DNA from: Streptomyces sp. NBC_01016
GTDB taxonomy: Bacteria; Actinomycetota; Actinomycetes; Streptomycetales; Streptomycetaceae
Length of the DNA: 64,000 nt
Direction: 5' to 3'
Assembly: GCF_026341035.1 (NCBI RefSeq)
Contig: NZ_JAPEOQ010000001.1
Coordinates: 1,612,001 to 1,676,000 of the forward strand
The notes under the pieces were generated by a model. The model did not search any database and had not been told where the DNA came from. It saw nothing but the letters and a program-made list of their open reading frames with translations. The position numbers and the translations under genes are program-made. Positions within the stretch are counted from its first letter, which is position 1. Each line of letters opens with the position of its first letter. Below, piece by piece: positions 7,790 to 18,150 of this stretch.

Positions 7790-8506
7790 ATGCGTCCCGC
7801 CCGCCGCGATCGGCCCGCCCTCCCCGAATTTCCCGAAGGGGCCCCGTGCTGGGCCGACGCCCGGCTCGCGGACGTCGAGGCGGGCAAGCGGTTCTACGGC
7901 GATCTCTTCGGCTGGACCTTCGACGAGGGCGCGGGCGCCGAGCGCGACTACTACACGGCGGCCTACAGCGAGGACCGTGCCGTCGCCGCCCTCGCCCCGG
8001 CGAATCTGGGTGTCCAGTGGCGCATGCACCTGGCCGTGCGCGACGCGTACGCCGCCGCCGAACGGGTCTTCGCGGCGGGCGGGCACATCGAGGCGGGGCC
8101 GCTGTCCGGCGGGACGGAGGCGACCGTGGCGCTCGCGCGGGGCCCGGAGGGGGCGGCGTTCGTGCTGCGGCAGGCGGGGAGCCACCGGGGTTTCGAGCGG
8201 ATGGGCGGGGCCGGGGCGTTCTGCGGCGTCGAGCTGCTCACGCCGGATGCCGCGCTGAGTGATTCCTTCTTCGGAGCCGTATTCGGAGAGGAGGCCTTCG
8301 GGGCGGCGGTGCGCCGTAAGGTCGTCCCCGAGGGGCTCGGCCGGTTCCTGCTGCACTTCGGCTGCGCCGACGCCGGTGCCACGGCGGCGGCCGCGGTCCG
8401 CCTCGGCGGGCGGGTGCGGGTGGGCCCGCACCCCACGGCGTACGGACGTGCCGCCGTGATCGAGGATGATCAAGGGGCGGTGTTCGCGGTGTGCGAGCAG
8501 GAGTAG
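7790..8506 (+). CDS. VOC family protein (two glyoxalase-like modules)
   Basis: 238 residues forming two vicinal-oxygen-chelate repeats. The first begins GAPCWADARLADVEAGKRFYGDLFGWTF; the second contains GAFCGVELLTPDAALSDSFFGAVFGEEAF. Metal ligands are not obvious enough to assign an enzyme, and many such proteins are annotated glyoxalase/bleomycin-resistance-like. ATG 7790 is preferred; GTG 7781 is in frame. The upstream in-frame extension lacks family similarity. Confidence 0.85.
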   Translation: MRPARRDRPALPEFPEGAPCWADARLADVEAGKRFYGDLFGWTFDEGAGAERDYYTAAYSEDRAVAALAPANLGVQWRMHLAVRDAYAAAERVFAAGGHIEAGPLSGGTEATVALARGPEGAAFVLRQAGSHRGFERMGGAGAFCGVELLTPDAALSDSFFGAVFGEEAFGAAVRRKVVPEGLGRFLLHFGCADAGATAAAAVRLGGRVRVGPHPTAYGRAAVIEDDQGAVFAVCEQE

Positions 8507-8688
8507 GGCCTGTCGTTCGACGACGGGTCCTGGGCCCCGAATGCTCCGAGACACCCCGTTTTGACCCGAGGTTCGCAACTGAGGGCCGAGACAGGAAGAA
8601 TCGGGGTGCGTGCCGCCGTGGCGCTTCGGTGGTGAGACGCTGACGGGGGCCGTGAGTGCGGTGGCCCGCACGGGGAGGTGGCAGGCAA

Positions 8689-11091
<2,403 letters not shown>

Positions 11092-11122
11092 AGGTCCCGG
11101 GGGTCTTCTCAGGGCCCTCTGC

Positions 11123-11145
11123 CTATCGGGGCCCGGCCCCGATAG
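11123..11145. terminator. Inverted repeat after afsK / before secreted protein
   Basis: CTATCGGGGC pairs with GCCCCGATAG (10-bp arms, 3-nt loop). It ends only 10 bp before the next start, so it may be an afsK terminator, part of the next promoter, or an operator. Confidence 0.55.
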
Positions 11146-11158
11146 GGTGCCCCGCGTG

Positions 11159-11677
11159 ATGAAACGGGGACTGAAACTGACAGCGGTGGCGACGATGGTG
11201 GTGGTGGCCCTCACGGGGTTCACCACCGGCCGGAGCCACGGACACTCCAAGAGCCGGAGCAGCAGCAGCGGGGGCGGCTGCAGCAGCTCGTCCCAGAGCC
11301 ACGACTCGACCTCCTCGCACGTCTCCAAGGGCGGCAGCGGCAGCAGCTACACCCGGCACACCCGGCACCGCTCCACGACGCCGTCGTCCTCCGCCACGAG
11401 GAACCTTCAGGACGCCACCGTGAAGCTGCTCAAGTGCGCCGACGCGCAGCAGGCGTACGCCCTGGTCACGGTCACCAACCCGAACAGCACGCGCGTGCGG
11501 TTCGACGTGCACGGCGCCTTCCTCGGCGCGGGCGGCAACACGGTGGCCGATCGCCACCACGAGGTCGAGGTGGCCTCGCGGGGCAAGGCGACCGTTCAGG
11601 TGCCGGTCGGCAGCAAGACCCTCGCCGCCGACGTCGACCGCTGCCGCATCGACCCGTACGCCCGCGCGCTGGGCTGA
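11159..11677 (+). CDS. Ser-rich secreted protein, unknown function
   Basis: 172 residues. MKRGLKLTAVATMVVVALTGFTTG is a signal peptide-like N-terminus without a lipobox Cys. Next is a low-complexity Ser/Gly/His region (HGHSKSRSSSSGGGCSSSS) and then a folded beta-rich domain: LQDATVKLLKCADAQQAYALVTVTNPNSTRVRFDV through VEVASRGKATVQVPV. Two Cys (KLLKC and DRCRID) could form a disulfide. GTG 11156 immediately precedes ATG 11159. It lies downstream of afsK on the same strand. Function is not recognised. Confidence 0.8.
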   Translation: MKRGLKLTAVATMVVVALTGFTTGRSHGHSKSRSSSSGGGCSSSSQSHDSTSSHVSKGGSGSSYTRHTRHRSTTPSSSATRNLQDATVKLLKCADAQQAYALVTVTNPNSTRVRFDVHGAFLGAGGNTVADRHHEVEVASRGKATVQVPVGSKTLAADVDRCRIDPYARALG

Positions 11678-11683
11678 CCGGAC

Positions 11684-12460
11684 TCAACGCACCCTGAACT
11701 CCCGGCTCTGCGTACGGGAGTTGAAGAGCTCGGCCTGTCGCTCCGGCGGCAGGTTGCCCAGCTTGATCAGGTCGGGGGCAAGGGCGAAGGCGCGCTCCCG
11801 GTTGGCCGCGGTGGCCGCCCAGATCGCCTTCACGGTGCCCTGGACGGCCTCCGTCGGATGCGAGGCGATGGTGGCGGCGCACCGCGTCGCCGCCGCCAAC
11901 GCCCCACCGGCCTCGGTGACTTCGGACACCAGGCCCATCTCGTGCGCCCGCCGCGCCGACATGCGTTCCGCCGAGCCCATCAGTGCGAGCCTGGCCACCT
12001 CGCCCGGCGGTATCCGCTGCGCCAAGTAGATCGACTCGAAGGCGTTGACCATGCCGTACGTGGTGTGCGGGTCGAAGAACGTCGCCGTCTCGTCCGCGAC
12101 CACGAACTCCGACTCGCCGATCAGGTAGAACGCCCCGCCGCAGGCCATCCCGTTGACCGCGGCGATCACGGGCTTCCACAGGTCGTTGGCCTTCGGCCCG
12201 ACCGTGGGGAGCGGATCGTCCGCCGAGTACGGGGAGTCCGGCTGCGGCACGTCCCACCCGCGGTCGATGCCCGTGCAGAACGCCCGGTCGCCGGCCCCGG
12301 TCAGGACGATCGCCCGCACGGTGTCGTCGAAGCGGAACTCCCGCCAGGTCTCCGCCAGTTGGGTGACGGTGGCCTGGTCCAGGGCGTTGTGGCGGCGCGG
12401 GCGGTCGAGGGTGACGGTGGCGACGCCCGTGCCCTTGTCGATCTCCGTACGTACGGTCAT
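11684..12460 (-). CDS. Enoyl-CoA hydratase/isomerase family protein
   Basis: 258 residues of crotonase fold: VATVTLDRPRRHNALDQ, RAIVLTGAGDRAFCTGID and the oxyanion-hole block KPVIAAVNGMACGGAFYLIGESEFVVADETATF. In place of the Glu/Glu pair of classical hydratases, the second position is FDPHTTYGMVNAF, so hydratase versus isomerase activity is uncertain. Its start overlaps the end of the DUF35 gene by 4 bp (ATGA). It is the last gene of the Ltp-DUF35-hydratase operon and could make the hydroxyacyl-CoA that an Ltp-DUF35 aldolase would cleave. Confidence 0.9.
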   Translation of the reverse strand: MTVRTEIDKGTGVATVTLDRPRRHNALDQATVTQLAETWREFRFDDTVRAIVLTGAGDRAFCTGIDRGWDVPQPDSPYSADDPLPTVGPKANDLWKPVIAAVNGMACGGAFYLIGESEFVVADETATFFDPHTTYGMVNAFESIYLAQRIPPGEVARLALMGSAERMSARRAHEMGLVSEVTEAGGALAAATRCAATIASHPTEAVQGTVKAIWAATAANRERAFALAPDLIKLGNLPPERQAELFNSRTQSREFRVR

Positions 12461-12915
12461 GAGCGCTCCAGCACCCAGCGCGGCACCGTCACCCCGTCGA
12501 CCTCCGTGAACGCCACCTGCACCCGCGCGCCGATCTTGAGGCGGTCCGGGTCGACGGAGTTGAGCGGGGCGTCCGGGGCGGAGACCAGATTGCCGACGAG
12601 GCGGATCCGGGGCGCCTCGGCCAGTTCGACGACGATCGCGTTGTACGGGGCCTGGGCGGCGTAGGCCGGGAGCAGCGGCGGGTGGGGGATGACGTAGGAC
12701 CAGATGCGTCCGCGGCCGCTCATCCTGCGCCATTCGCTGTCGAAGGACTGGCAGTGCGGGCAGCAGGGCCGGGGCGGAAACCGGAGTTCCCCGCAGTCTG
12801 CTTCGGCGCAGGCCTGTATGCGGAGTTCGCCCCGGGCGGCGTACTCCCAGAAGGGGGCGCCGTCGTCGTCGAGGGTGGGGGTGAGGAGTTGGGACGTTGT
12901 CGTCGCGTCTGCCAT
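12457..12915 (-). CDS. DUF35 / OB-fold zinc-ribbon protein
   Basis: 152 residues. Zinc-ribbon Cys pairs are seen near residue 36 (CAEADC) and residue 51 (CCPHC). The OB-fold then follows with GRGRIWSYVIPHPPLLPAYAAQAPYNAIVVELAEAPRIRLVGNLV. This is the second DUF35 in the window and is the expected partner of the Ltp protein encoded just upstream. It overlaps the enoyl-CoA hydratase by 4 bp, so the two are translationally coupled. Confidence 0.88.
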   Translation of the reverse strand: MADATTTSQLLTPTLDDDGAPFWEYAARGELRIQACAEADCGELRFPPRPCCPHCQSFDSEWRRMSGRGRIWSYVIPHPPLLPAYAAQAPYNAIVVELAEAPRIRLVGNLVSAPDAPLNSVDPDRLKIGARVQVAFTEVDGVTVPRWVLERS

Positions 12916-12938
12916 GAGCTGTCCTCCGGGTAGGCAAT

Positions 12939-12985
12939 TCCAGCCCCTGCGGCGTTTGAGCAGCGGGGTCCGGGGCGGAGCCCCG
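12939..12985. repeat. Dispersed GC palindrome (GGGGTCCGGGGCGGAGCCCC family)
   Basis: Between the Ltp and DUF35 genes lies CAGCCCCTGCGGCG followed by CGGGGTCCGGGGCGGAGCCC. CGGGGC-GGA-GCCCCG forms a hairpin at 12971-12985. Close copies are at 18532, 35092, 47437 and 57415. Confidence 0.8.
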
Positions 12986-13020
12986 AGACCGCAACGCCGT
13001 CGCAGGGCAGCGAAATCGGG

Positions 13021-14172
13021 TCAAGCCGAGCGCAGCAGAAGCGCCGAGGTCGGCACACCCTCACCGGCCGTCACCAGACAGGTTTCCGCCTGCGGCACCT
13101 GCGCCGTACTGACCCCCCGCAACTGCTTCACGCCCTCGTTGATGAGGTTGAAGCCGTGGACGTACGCCTCCGAGAGGCCGCCGCCGCCCGTGTTGATGGG
13201 GAGCCGCCCGCCGATCTCAAGGGCCCCGCCCTCCGTGAACGCCGCGCCCTCGCCGCGCCCGCAGAACCCGTACCCCTCAAGCGAGAGCGGGATGAGCGGG
13301 GTGAACGCGTCGTAGATCTGGGCGACGTCGACGTCCTCGGGGGTGACGTCCGCGTTCTTCCACAGGTGGCGGGCCGCCGTCCACGCGGGCCCGGTCAGCG
13401 GGTCGTCGTTCCAGTAGTTGACCATGCCGTGGTGCTGCGCGGGCAGGCCCTGCGCCGCCGAGTGCACGTAGACCGGCTTCTGCCGGCAGTCGCGGGCGCG
13501 CTCGGCCGACACGATCACGCATGCCAACGCGCCGTCCGTCTCCAGGCAGTTGTCGAAGAGGCAGAGGGGTTCGCTGATCCACCGCGAGGTCATATACATG
13601 TCGCGGGTCATGGGGCGCTCGTACATCATCGCGGCCGGGTTCTGGTTGGCCCGGTTCCGGCAGGCGAGCGCGACGTTGAAGAGGTGGTCCCGCGTCGCGC
13701 CGAACTCGTGCATGTAGCGGCGGGCCAGCATGCCGATCTCGTCGGCCGGGCGGAGCAGCCCGTACGGCCGCGTCCACTGGGCGGGCGTGGGGAGTTGGAC
13801 GGCCGTGTTCTTCCACGGGCGCGGCCCCGAACCCCGCTTCCGGGAGCGCCACGCGATACCGACGCTCGCCTGGCCCGTGGCGATCGCCGCGACCAGGTGG
13901 GCGACGGTCGCGCACGAACCGCCGCCCCCGAAGCCGACCTTGGAGAAGAAGGTGACGTCCCCGGCCCCGATGGCCTTGGCCACCTCGACCTCGTCCGTCT
14001 CCTCCATCGTGTAAGAGGCGAAGGCGTCGACCTCGGACGGGGATATCCCCGCGTCGTCGAGCGCGTCGATGATCGCCCGGCACGCCAACGTCTTCTCGGA
14101 TTCCGGGAGTTGCTTCGCGAAGGCCGTCTGTCCGATACCGACGATGGCCGTCGCGTCCTTGAGTCCCGCCAT
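13021..14172 (-). CDS. Thiolase-like lipid-transfer protein (Ltp/SCP-x type)
   Basis: 383 residues from ATG 14172. The thiolase fold starts DATAIVGIGQTAFAKQLPESEKTLACRAI. VDVAQIYDAFTPLIPLSLEGYGFC and NTGGGGLSEAYVHGFN are conserved Ltp blocks. KVGFGGGGSCATVAHLVAAI holds the Cys region equivalent to the thiolase nucleophile. It is a paralogue of the gene at 3936-5105. GTG 14184 is an alternative start. With the DUF35 and enoyl-CoA hydratase genes downstream it forms an operon read from the 14173-14280 promoter region. Confidence 0.9.
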   Translation of the reverse strand: MAGLKDATAIVGIGQTAFAKQLPESEKTLACRAIIDALDDAGISPSEVDAFASYTMEETDEVEVAKAIGAGDVTFFSKVGFGGGGSCATVAHLVAAIATGQASVGIAWRSRKRGSGPRPWKNTAVQLPTPAQWTRPYGLLRPADEIGMLARRYMHEFGATRDHLFNVALACRNRANQNPAAMMYERPMTRDMYMTSRWISEPLCLFDNCLETDGALACVIVSAERARDCRQKPVYVHSAAQGLPAQHHGMVNYWNDDPLTGPAWTAARHLWKNADVTPEDVDVAQIYDAFTPLIPLSLEGYGFCGRGEGAAFTEGGALEIGGRLPINTGGGGLSEAYVHGFNLINEGVKQLRGVSTAQVPQAETCLVTAGEGVPTSALLLRSA

Positions 14173-14213
14173 GGGCACCCCCACTTGTTCCGTCTGCCGC
14201 CTGGTCCGCTGTG

Positions 14214-14228
14214 CTGACAGCGCGTCAG
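14214..14228. promoter_or_regulatory. Inverted repeat, putative operator (site D)
   Basis: CTGAC-AGCGC-GTCAG, a perfect 5-bp-arm palindrome in the divergent Ltp/FadD3-like promoter region. One of two such sites, 12 bp apart. Confidence 0.6.
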
Positions 14229-14240
14229 GCTACAGCTAAT

Positions 14241-14255
14241 CTGACGGATAGTCAG
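14241..14255. promoter_or_regulatory. Inverted repeat, putative operator (site E)
   Basis: CTGAC-GGATA-GTCAG, a perfect 5-bp-arm palindrome, 25 bp before the ligase start. Sites D and E have centre-to-centre spacing of 27 bp. Confidence 0.65.
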
Positions 14256-14280
14256 CTACGGCGTTGTGGGAGGTCGTTCG

Positions 14281-15855
14281 ATGCGTACGGATGGCGAGTG
14301 GGGAACGGTCCCGGAGCTGGTACGGGACGCAGCCGAACGGTACGGCGAGCGCGAGGCCGTGGTCGAGGGGCGTACCCGGATCTCGTACGCGGAACTCGGC
14401 GAGCGCGTCGAGCGGGCCGCGGCGGCATGCATGGCGGCCGGTGTGGAGGCGGGGGACCGGGTCGCGGTCTGGGCGCCGAACACCCTGGACTGGATCGTCT
14501 CCGCGCTCGGCGCGGTGAGCGCGGGAGCCGTCCTCGTACCGCTCAACACCCGCTTCAAGGGCGGCGAGGCCGCCGACATCCTGGGCCGCTCCCGGGCCCG
14601 GCTGCTGTTCGTCACGGGCACCTTCCTCGGCACGTCCTACGTGGCGTCGCTGCGGCGCGCGCAGGAGGCGGGGGCCGAACTGCCCGCCCTGGAACAGGTG
14701 GTGGTGTTCGGCGACAGCGCGCCGCAGGCCCCCGGCTACCGGACCTGGAAGGAGTTCCTGGCCGGCGGCGACAAGGTCACGGCCGCCGAGGTCCGCGAAC
14801 GTTCCGCCGCTGTGGATGCCGCCGCGCCCTCGGACATCATCTTCACGTCCGGCACGACGGGACGCCCCAAGGGCGCCGTCATCACCCACGCCCAGACGCT
14901 GCGCGGCTACGAGATCTGGGCGGACCTCGCGGGCCTGCGCGAGGGCGACCGCTATCTGATCGTGAACCCGTTCTTCCACACGTTCGGCTACAAGGCCGGG
15001 GTCCTCGCCTGCCTGATGCGGGGCGCGACGATGGTGCCGCAGCCGGTCTTCAACGTGGACACGGCGCTCGCCAACATCGCGTCCGAGCGCATCTCGGTCC
15101 TGCCGGGCCCGCCCACGCTCCACCAGTCCCTCCTCGACCACCCGGCGCGCGACACCCACGACCTGTCGGCGCTGCGGCTCGTCGTGACAGGAGCCGCGGT
15201 GGTCCCCCTGCGGCTCGTGGAACGGCTGCGCGGCGAGCTGAACGTGGCCACGGTCCTCACCGCGTACGGGCTCTCCGAGTCCAGCGGCATCGCCACGATG
15301 TGCCGCCGCGGCGACCCGGCCGAGGTGATCGCCGAGACGTCGGGGCGGGCGATACCGGGCACGGAGGTCCGAGTCGACTCGTCCGCTCCCGGCGAGCCGG
15401 GCGAGGTGCTGGTGCGCGGCTTCAACGTCATGCGCGAGTACTTCGAGGATCCCGCCGCCACGGCCCAGGCGATCAGCCCGGACGGCTGGCTGCGGACCGG
15501 CGACGTCGGGGTCATGGACGCCGCCGGCAACCTCCGGATCACCGACCGCATCAAGGACATGTTCATCGTGGGCGGGTTCAACGCCTACCCGGCCGAGATA
15601 GAGCAGCTCATCGGCCTCCACCCGGCCGTCGCCGACGTCGCGGTGGTGGGCGTCCCCGACGGCCGGCTCGGCGAGGTCGGCAAGGCGTACGTGGTGCGCA
15701 GGGCGGGCGGGGTGCTGACCGAGGACGACCTCATCGCCTGGTCGCGCCGCGAGATGGCGAACTACAAGGTGCCGCGCGAGGTCGCCTTCGTGCCGGAGCT
15801 GCCGCGCAACGCGAGCGGCAAGGTCGTGAAGGCGCAGCTGCGCGGCCGCGGGTGA
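14281..15855 (+). CDS. FadD3-like acyl-CoA ligase
   Basis: 524 residues of the ANL adenylating family: the AMP-binding signature IIFTSGTTGRPKGAVITH, VLTAYGLSESSGIATM, GWLRTGDVGVMDAAGN, and the C-terminal catalytic Lys in PRNASGKVVKAQL. N-terminal sequence MRTDGEWGTVPELVRDAAERYG is like actinobacterial FadD3-family ligases, which activate steroid-derived HIP acids. ATG 14281 follows GGGAGG at 14267-14272. It is divergent from the Ltp operon and shares two operator-like repeats with it. The substrate is inferred from family only. Confidence 0.9.
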   Translation: MRTDGEWGTVPELVRDAAERYGEREAVVEGRTRISYAELGERVERAAAACMAAGVEAGDRVAVWAPNTLDWIVSALGAVSAGAVLVPLNTRFKGGEAADILGRSRARLLFVTGTFLGTSYVASLRRAQEAGAELPALEQVVVFGDSAPQAPGYRTWKEFLAGGDKVTAAEVRERSAAVDAAAPSDIIFTSGTTGRPKGAVITHAQTLRGYEIWADLAGLREGDRYLIVNPFFHTFGYKAGVLACLMRGATMVPQPVFNVDTALANIASERISVLPGPPTLHQSLLDHPARDTHDLSALRLVVTGAAVVPLRLVERLRGELNVATVLTAYGLSESSGIATMCRRGDPAEVIAETSGRAIPGTEVRVDSSAPGEPGEVLVRGFNVMREYFEDPAATAQAISPDGWLRTGDVGVMDAAGNLRITDRIKDMFIVGGFNAYPAEIEQLIGLHPAVADVAVVGVPDGRLGEVGKAYVVRRAGGVLTEDDLIAWSRREMANYKVPREVAFVPELPRNASGKVVKAQLRGRG

Positions 15856-16030
15856 GGCCCGCGCCCACCCGCGCGTGATCCGCGTACCCCATCAGCCAGG
15901 CACCCCGCATGAGCCGGCCGTCGTCCGCGGCCGGCCAGATCCCGTCCGGGTAGGACGCGCGCAGCCCCTCGACCGCGCGCAGCGCCGTACGGCTCTTGCC
16001 GACACCGCCGGGCCCGGTCAGCGTGAATCC
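15856..16030 (-). pseudogene. Remnant of a P-loop (NB-ARC/LuxR- or SARP-type) ATPase gene
   Basis: The minus strand encodes FTLTGPGGVGKSRTALRAV, then EGLRASYPDGIW. The Walker A GPGGVGKS is at 16015-15992. This is the start of the ATPase domain of large SARP/LuxR-type regulators. After PDGIW the similarity stops, and there is no start codon, upstream domain or downstream ATPase. It abuts a duplicated kinase-tail sequence at 16029. I read it as a decayed fragment; whether it derives from an afsR-like gene cannot be decided. Confidence 0.55.
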
Positions 16031-16075
16031 CGTGCGGGGCGGGCTCAGCAGGGTACGTCCACGATCGCGTCGGCC
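16029..16075. repeat. Direct repeat copy 1 of kinase 3' end
   Basis: About 46 bp here match 16537-16582 with two mismatches (shared core GGGTACGTCCACGATC). On the minus strand both encode ...VDVP followed by TGA and the same 19 bp downstream. The copy at 16537 is the real C-terminus of the kinase at 16552; this one is a duplicate on the far side of the PH-domain gene. Confidence 0.85.
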
Positions 16076-16103
16076 ACGCGCGCCTGACGTCCCTGCCCCG
16101 GCG

Positions 16104-16469
16104 TCAGCGTGCGACGAACTGCGTCAGAATCGCCTGCACTTCGTAGATGTCGACGCCCTTGGTGAAGGTCTTCTCGATCGGCACCGAGTTCCCCGATATC
16201 CAGATCTTGAGTTCGGCGTCCAGGTCGAAGTGACCGGCCGTCTCCACGGCGAAGTGGGAGATGCTGCGGTAGGGCACCGAGTGGTACTCGACCTTCTTGC
16301 CCGTCATCCCCTGCTTGTCGATGAGGATCATGCGCCGGTCGGTGAGCAGGATCGCGTCGCGTATCAACTGGTAGGCGCCGAATATCTGTTCACCCTGGCC
16401 GAGCAGCCGCCCGTAGTCCTGCGCGGCCTTGGCCGGGTCGATCGTATGAGCGTTGCCGAACAGTGCCAT
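16104..16469 (-). CDS. PH domain-containing protein (bPH/DUF1696 type)
   Basis: 121 residues: MALFGNAHTIDPAKAAQDYGRLL, then the bacterial PH-like core GEQIFGAYQLIRDAILLTDRRMILIDKQGMTGKKVEYHSVPYRSISHF and a C-terminal helix VDIYEVQAILTQFVAR. ATG 16469 matches the family N-terminus; the 19-residue upstream extension does not. Function is unknown; such proteins are soluble and often induced by stress. The gene sits between two copies of a kinase-tail repeat, with lower GC in its body than its neighbours, suggesting insertion. Confidence 0.85.
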   Translation of the reverse strand: MALFGNAHTIDPAKAAQDYGRLLGQGEQIFGAYQLIRDAILLTDRRMILIDKQGMTGKKVEYHSVPYRSISHFAVETAGHFDLDAELKIWISGNSVPIEKTFTKGVDIYEVQAILTQFVAR

Positions 16470-16551
16470 GGAGATCCCCGTTTCGTCGTCGTACTGCGTG
16501 GTCCTCCAGAGAACGGGTGCGTACACGCGAGGGTTCCCGTGCGGGGCGGGC

Positions 16552-17178
16552 TCAGCCGGGTACGTCCACGATCACGTCGGCCCGTTTGCGGCCGGACGCC
16601 ACCCGGCGCGCGTTCGCCTCGTCCGAGCGGAGCACCCACGAGCGGGCGCGGTCCGGGGACTTGCCGAACGCGACATGGCGGGCGATCAGCCGCTCCACGC
16701 GCACCCCGTCGTCGACGTCGACCCACCACACCTCGTCCAGGAGCGGGCGGACGGCCGTCGACCACGGCGGCTCGTCGAGCAGCAGGTAGTTCCCCTCGGT
16801 GATGACCAGCGGGACGTCCGGCGGGACGGGCAGCGCGCCCGCCACCGGCTCCTCCAACTCCCGTTCAAAACACGGCGCGTACACCGTCTCGTCGGGGTGC
16901 GGTGACCGCAGCCGGGCGAGAAGTGCCGCGTATCCGTAGGTATCGAAGGTGTCGGGCGCGCCCTTGCGGTCCGCGCGACCGAGGCGCGCCAGCTCCCTGT
17001 CGGCGAGGTGGAAGCCGTCCATGGGAACCAGCACCGCCGCCCCGTCGAGCGCGTCCACCAGGGCCTCGGCGAGCGTGGACTTGCCCGCGCCGGGCGGGCC
17101 TGCGATACCGAGGAGGCGGCGCGGGCCCGAGGCCGCCAGGGCGCGTGCGCGGGCGGCCGGTTCATCGACGTACGACAT
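16552..17178 (-). CDS. Nucleoside/nucleotide kinase family protein (uridine kinase-like)
   Basis: 208 residues. Walker A GPPGAGKST near residues 27-35 and PMDGFHLAD near 53-61, with LVITEGNYLLLDEPPW as the Walker B-like strand and RHVAFGKSPDRARSWV as the lid. This is the phosphoribulokinase/uridine kinase-like family; many members are annotated as sugar or nucleoside kinases without a known substrate. The 3' end is duplicated at 16029. The next gene upstream on this strand is a DUF4232 lipoprotein 55 bp away. Confidence 0.85.
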   Translation of the reverse strand: MSYVDEPAARARALAASGPRRLLGIAGPPGAGKSTLAEALVDALDGAAVLVPMDGFHLADRELARLGRADRKGAPDTFDTYGYAALLARLRSPHPDETVYAPCFERELEEPVAGALPVPPDVPLVITEGNYLLLDEPPWSTAVRPLLDEVWWVDVDDGVRVERLIARHVAFGKSPDRARSWVLRSDEANARRVASGRKRADVIVDVPG

Positions 17179-17185
17179 GCCCCAG

Positions 17186-17231
17186 ACCCTGCCAGACCAG
17201 AGCCTGCCGGACCGGGGCCTGCCGGACCGGG
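17186..17231. repeat. Short tandem repeat (about 14 bp)
   Basis: Three tandem units of CCTGCCGGACCGGGG type, the first diverged (CCTGCCAGACCAGAG), fill the gap between the kinase start and the DUF4232 stop. Confidence 0.7.
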
Positions 17232-17233
17232 TG

Positions 17234-17965
17234 TCACCAGCTGATGGCGTCGTCCATCGACTGCTGCCAGTACGCGACCTTCAGCGAGTCGTCGATGCGG
17301 AGGCCTTCGGCGGGCAGCGACGGGTGGGCCGGGTTGAGGTTCTCGCTGCCGGTGCGGCCGGAGAAGTGGACGGTCAGGGACTTCTCCGTGTGGCCGTGCG
17401 CGCCGCTGCCGTCGGCGGCGGACAGGAGCACGGAGGCGTAGCCGGATTCCCCGGGCTTGAGCGTGACGACGGCCTGCGGCTTGGTGTCCTCGTCGACCGG
17501 GGGCACGGACTGGGCCTCGCCGAACTGAACGGCCGGGTAGCCGTACAGGTAGCAGGTGTTGCCGCCGGTGTTGGTGACCGTGAGCAGCATGTGGTTGAGG
17601 GGGCGGGTCAGCGGGGCCGCGACGGTCTTGGTGTTGGAGCCCTGGCAGGTGACGGCCTTGCCGGAGGACGCGGGGGTCTTCGTGGCGGGGGCGTTCGCGG
17701 CGGGCTTCGAGTCGGCGGGCGTGGACGTCTCGTTCGCGCCCGGCTTCTGCGAGCCGGGGGTGCCCGCCGCGGGGGACTGCGTCGCGGCCGCCTCCGAGGA
17801 CGAGCCCGAGGAGGACCCCGTGGACGATCTCGTGGACGAACCCTTCGACGCGCCTTCGTCGTTGACTCCCGTTCCGTCGTTGCACGCGGTCAGGGAGAGC
17901 GCGGCGAGGGCGACGGTCGCGGCGGCGGTGAGGAGACGGGTGCGGGAGGTGCGCTGAGCAGTCAT
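17234..17965 (-). CDS. DUF4232-type lipoprotein
   Basis: 243 residues. A lipoprotein signal (RTRLLTAAATVALAALSLTAC, lipobox LTAC with Cys 28) is followed by a Ser/Thr/Ala/Pro linker (about 30-100) and a beta-sandwich domain. The domain has the DUF4232 pattern: LLTVTNTGGNTCYLYGYPAVQF, VVTLKPGESGYASVLLSA and LTVHFSGRTG. Predicted to be anchored to the outer face of the cell membrane. No function is known. It is divergent from the HTH membrane protein, which has a similar extracytoplasmic domain, and the two may be related in role. Confidence 0.85.
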   Translation of the reverse strand: MTAQRTSRTRLLTAAATVALAALSLTACNDGTGVNDEGASKGSSTRSSTGSSSGSSSEAAATQSPAAGTPGSQKPGANETSTPADSKPAANAPATKTPASSGKAVTCQGSNTKTVAAPLTRPLNHMLLTVTNTGGNTCYLYGYPAVQFGEAQSVPPVDEDTKPQAVVTLKPGESGYASVLLSAADGSGAHGHTEKSLTVHFSGRTGSENLNPAHPSLPAEGLRIDDSLKVAYWQQSMDDAISW

Positions 17966-18150
17966 CGGTCGAGCCCCTTCGGTGGTGCGGTGGGTGTGGT
18001 GCTTGGATGACCGGAGCTTGTGGGGTGATCCGTCCCAGCCGCCACAAATGCCGGGGAGTTCGGGACGCTGGAACGCCGAAACGGGCGCTGACCTGGGGAG
18101 ATGACCTCCCCCTGGAACGGCGGACCGGGACGCGGGGGATGGAGGAACGG

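Noticed and set aside
11684..13024. Fusion of an upstream region with enoyl-CoA hydratase
   Set aside because: The extension beyond 12460 is the wrong frame of the DUF35 gene; the hydratase begins at ATG 12460.
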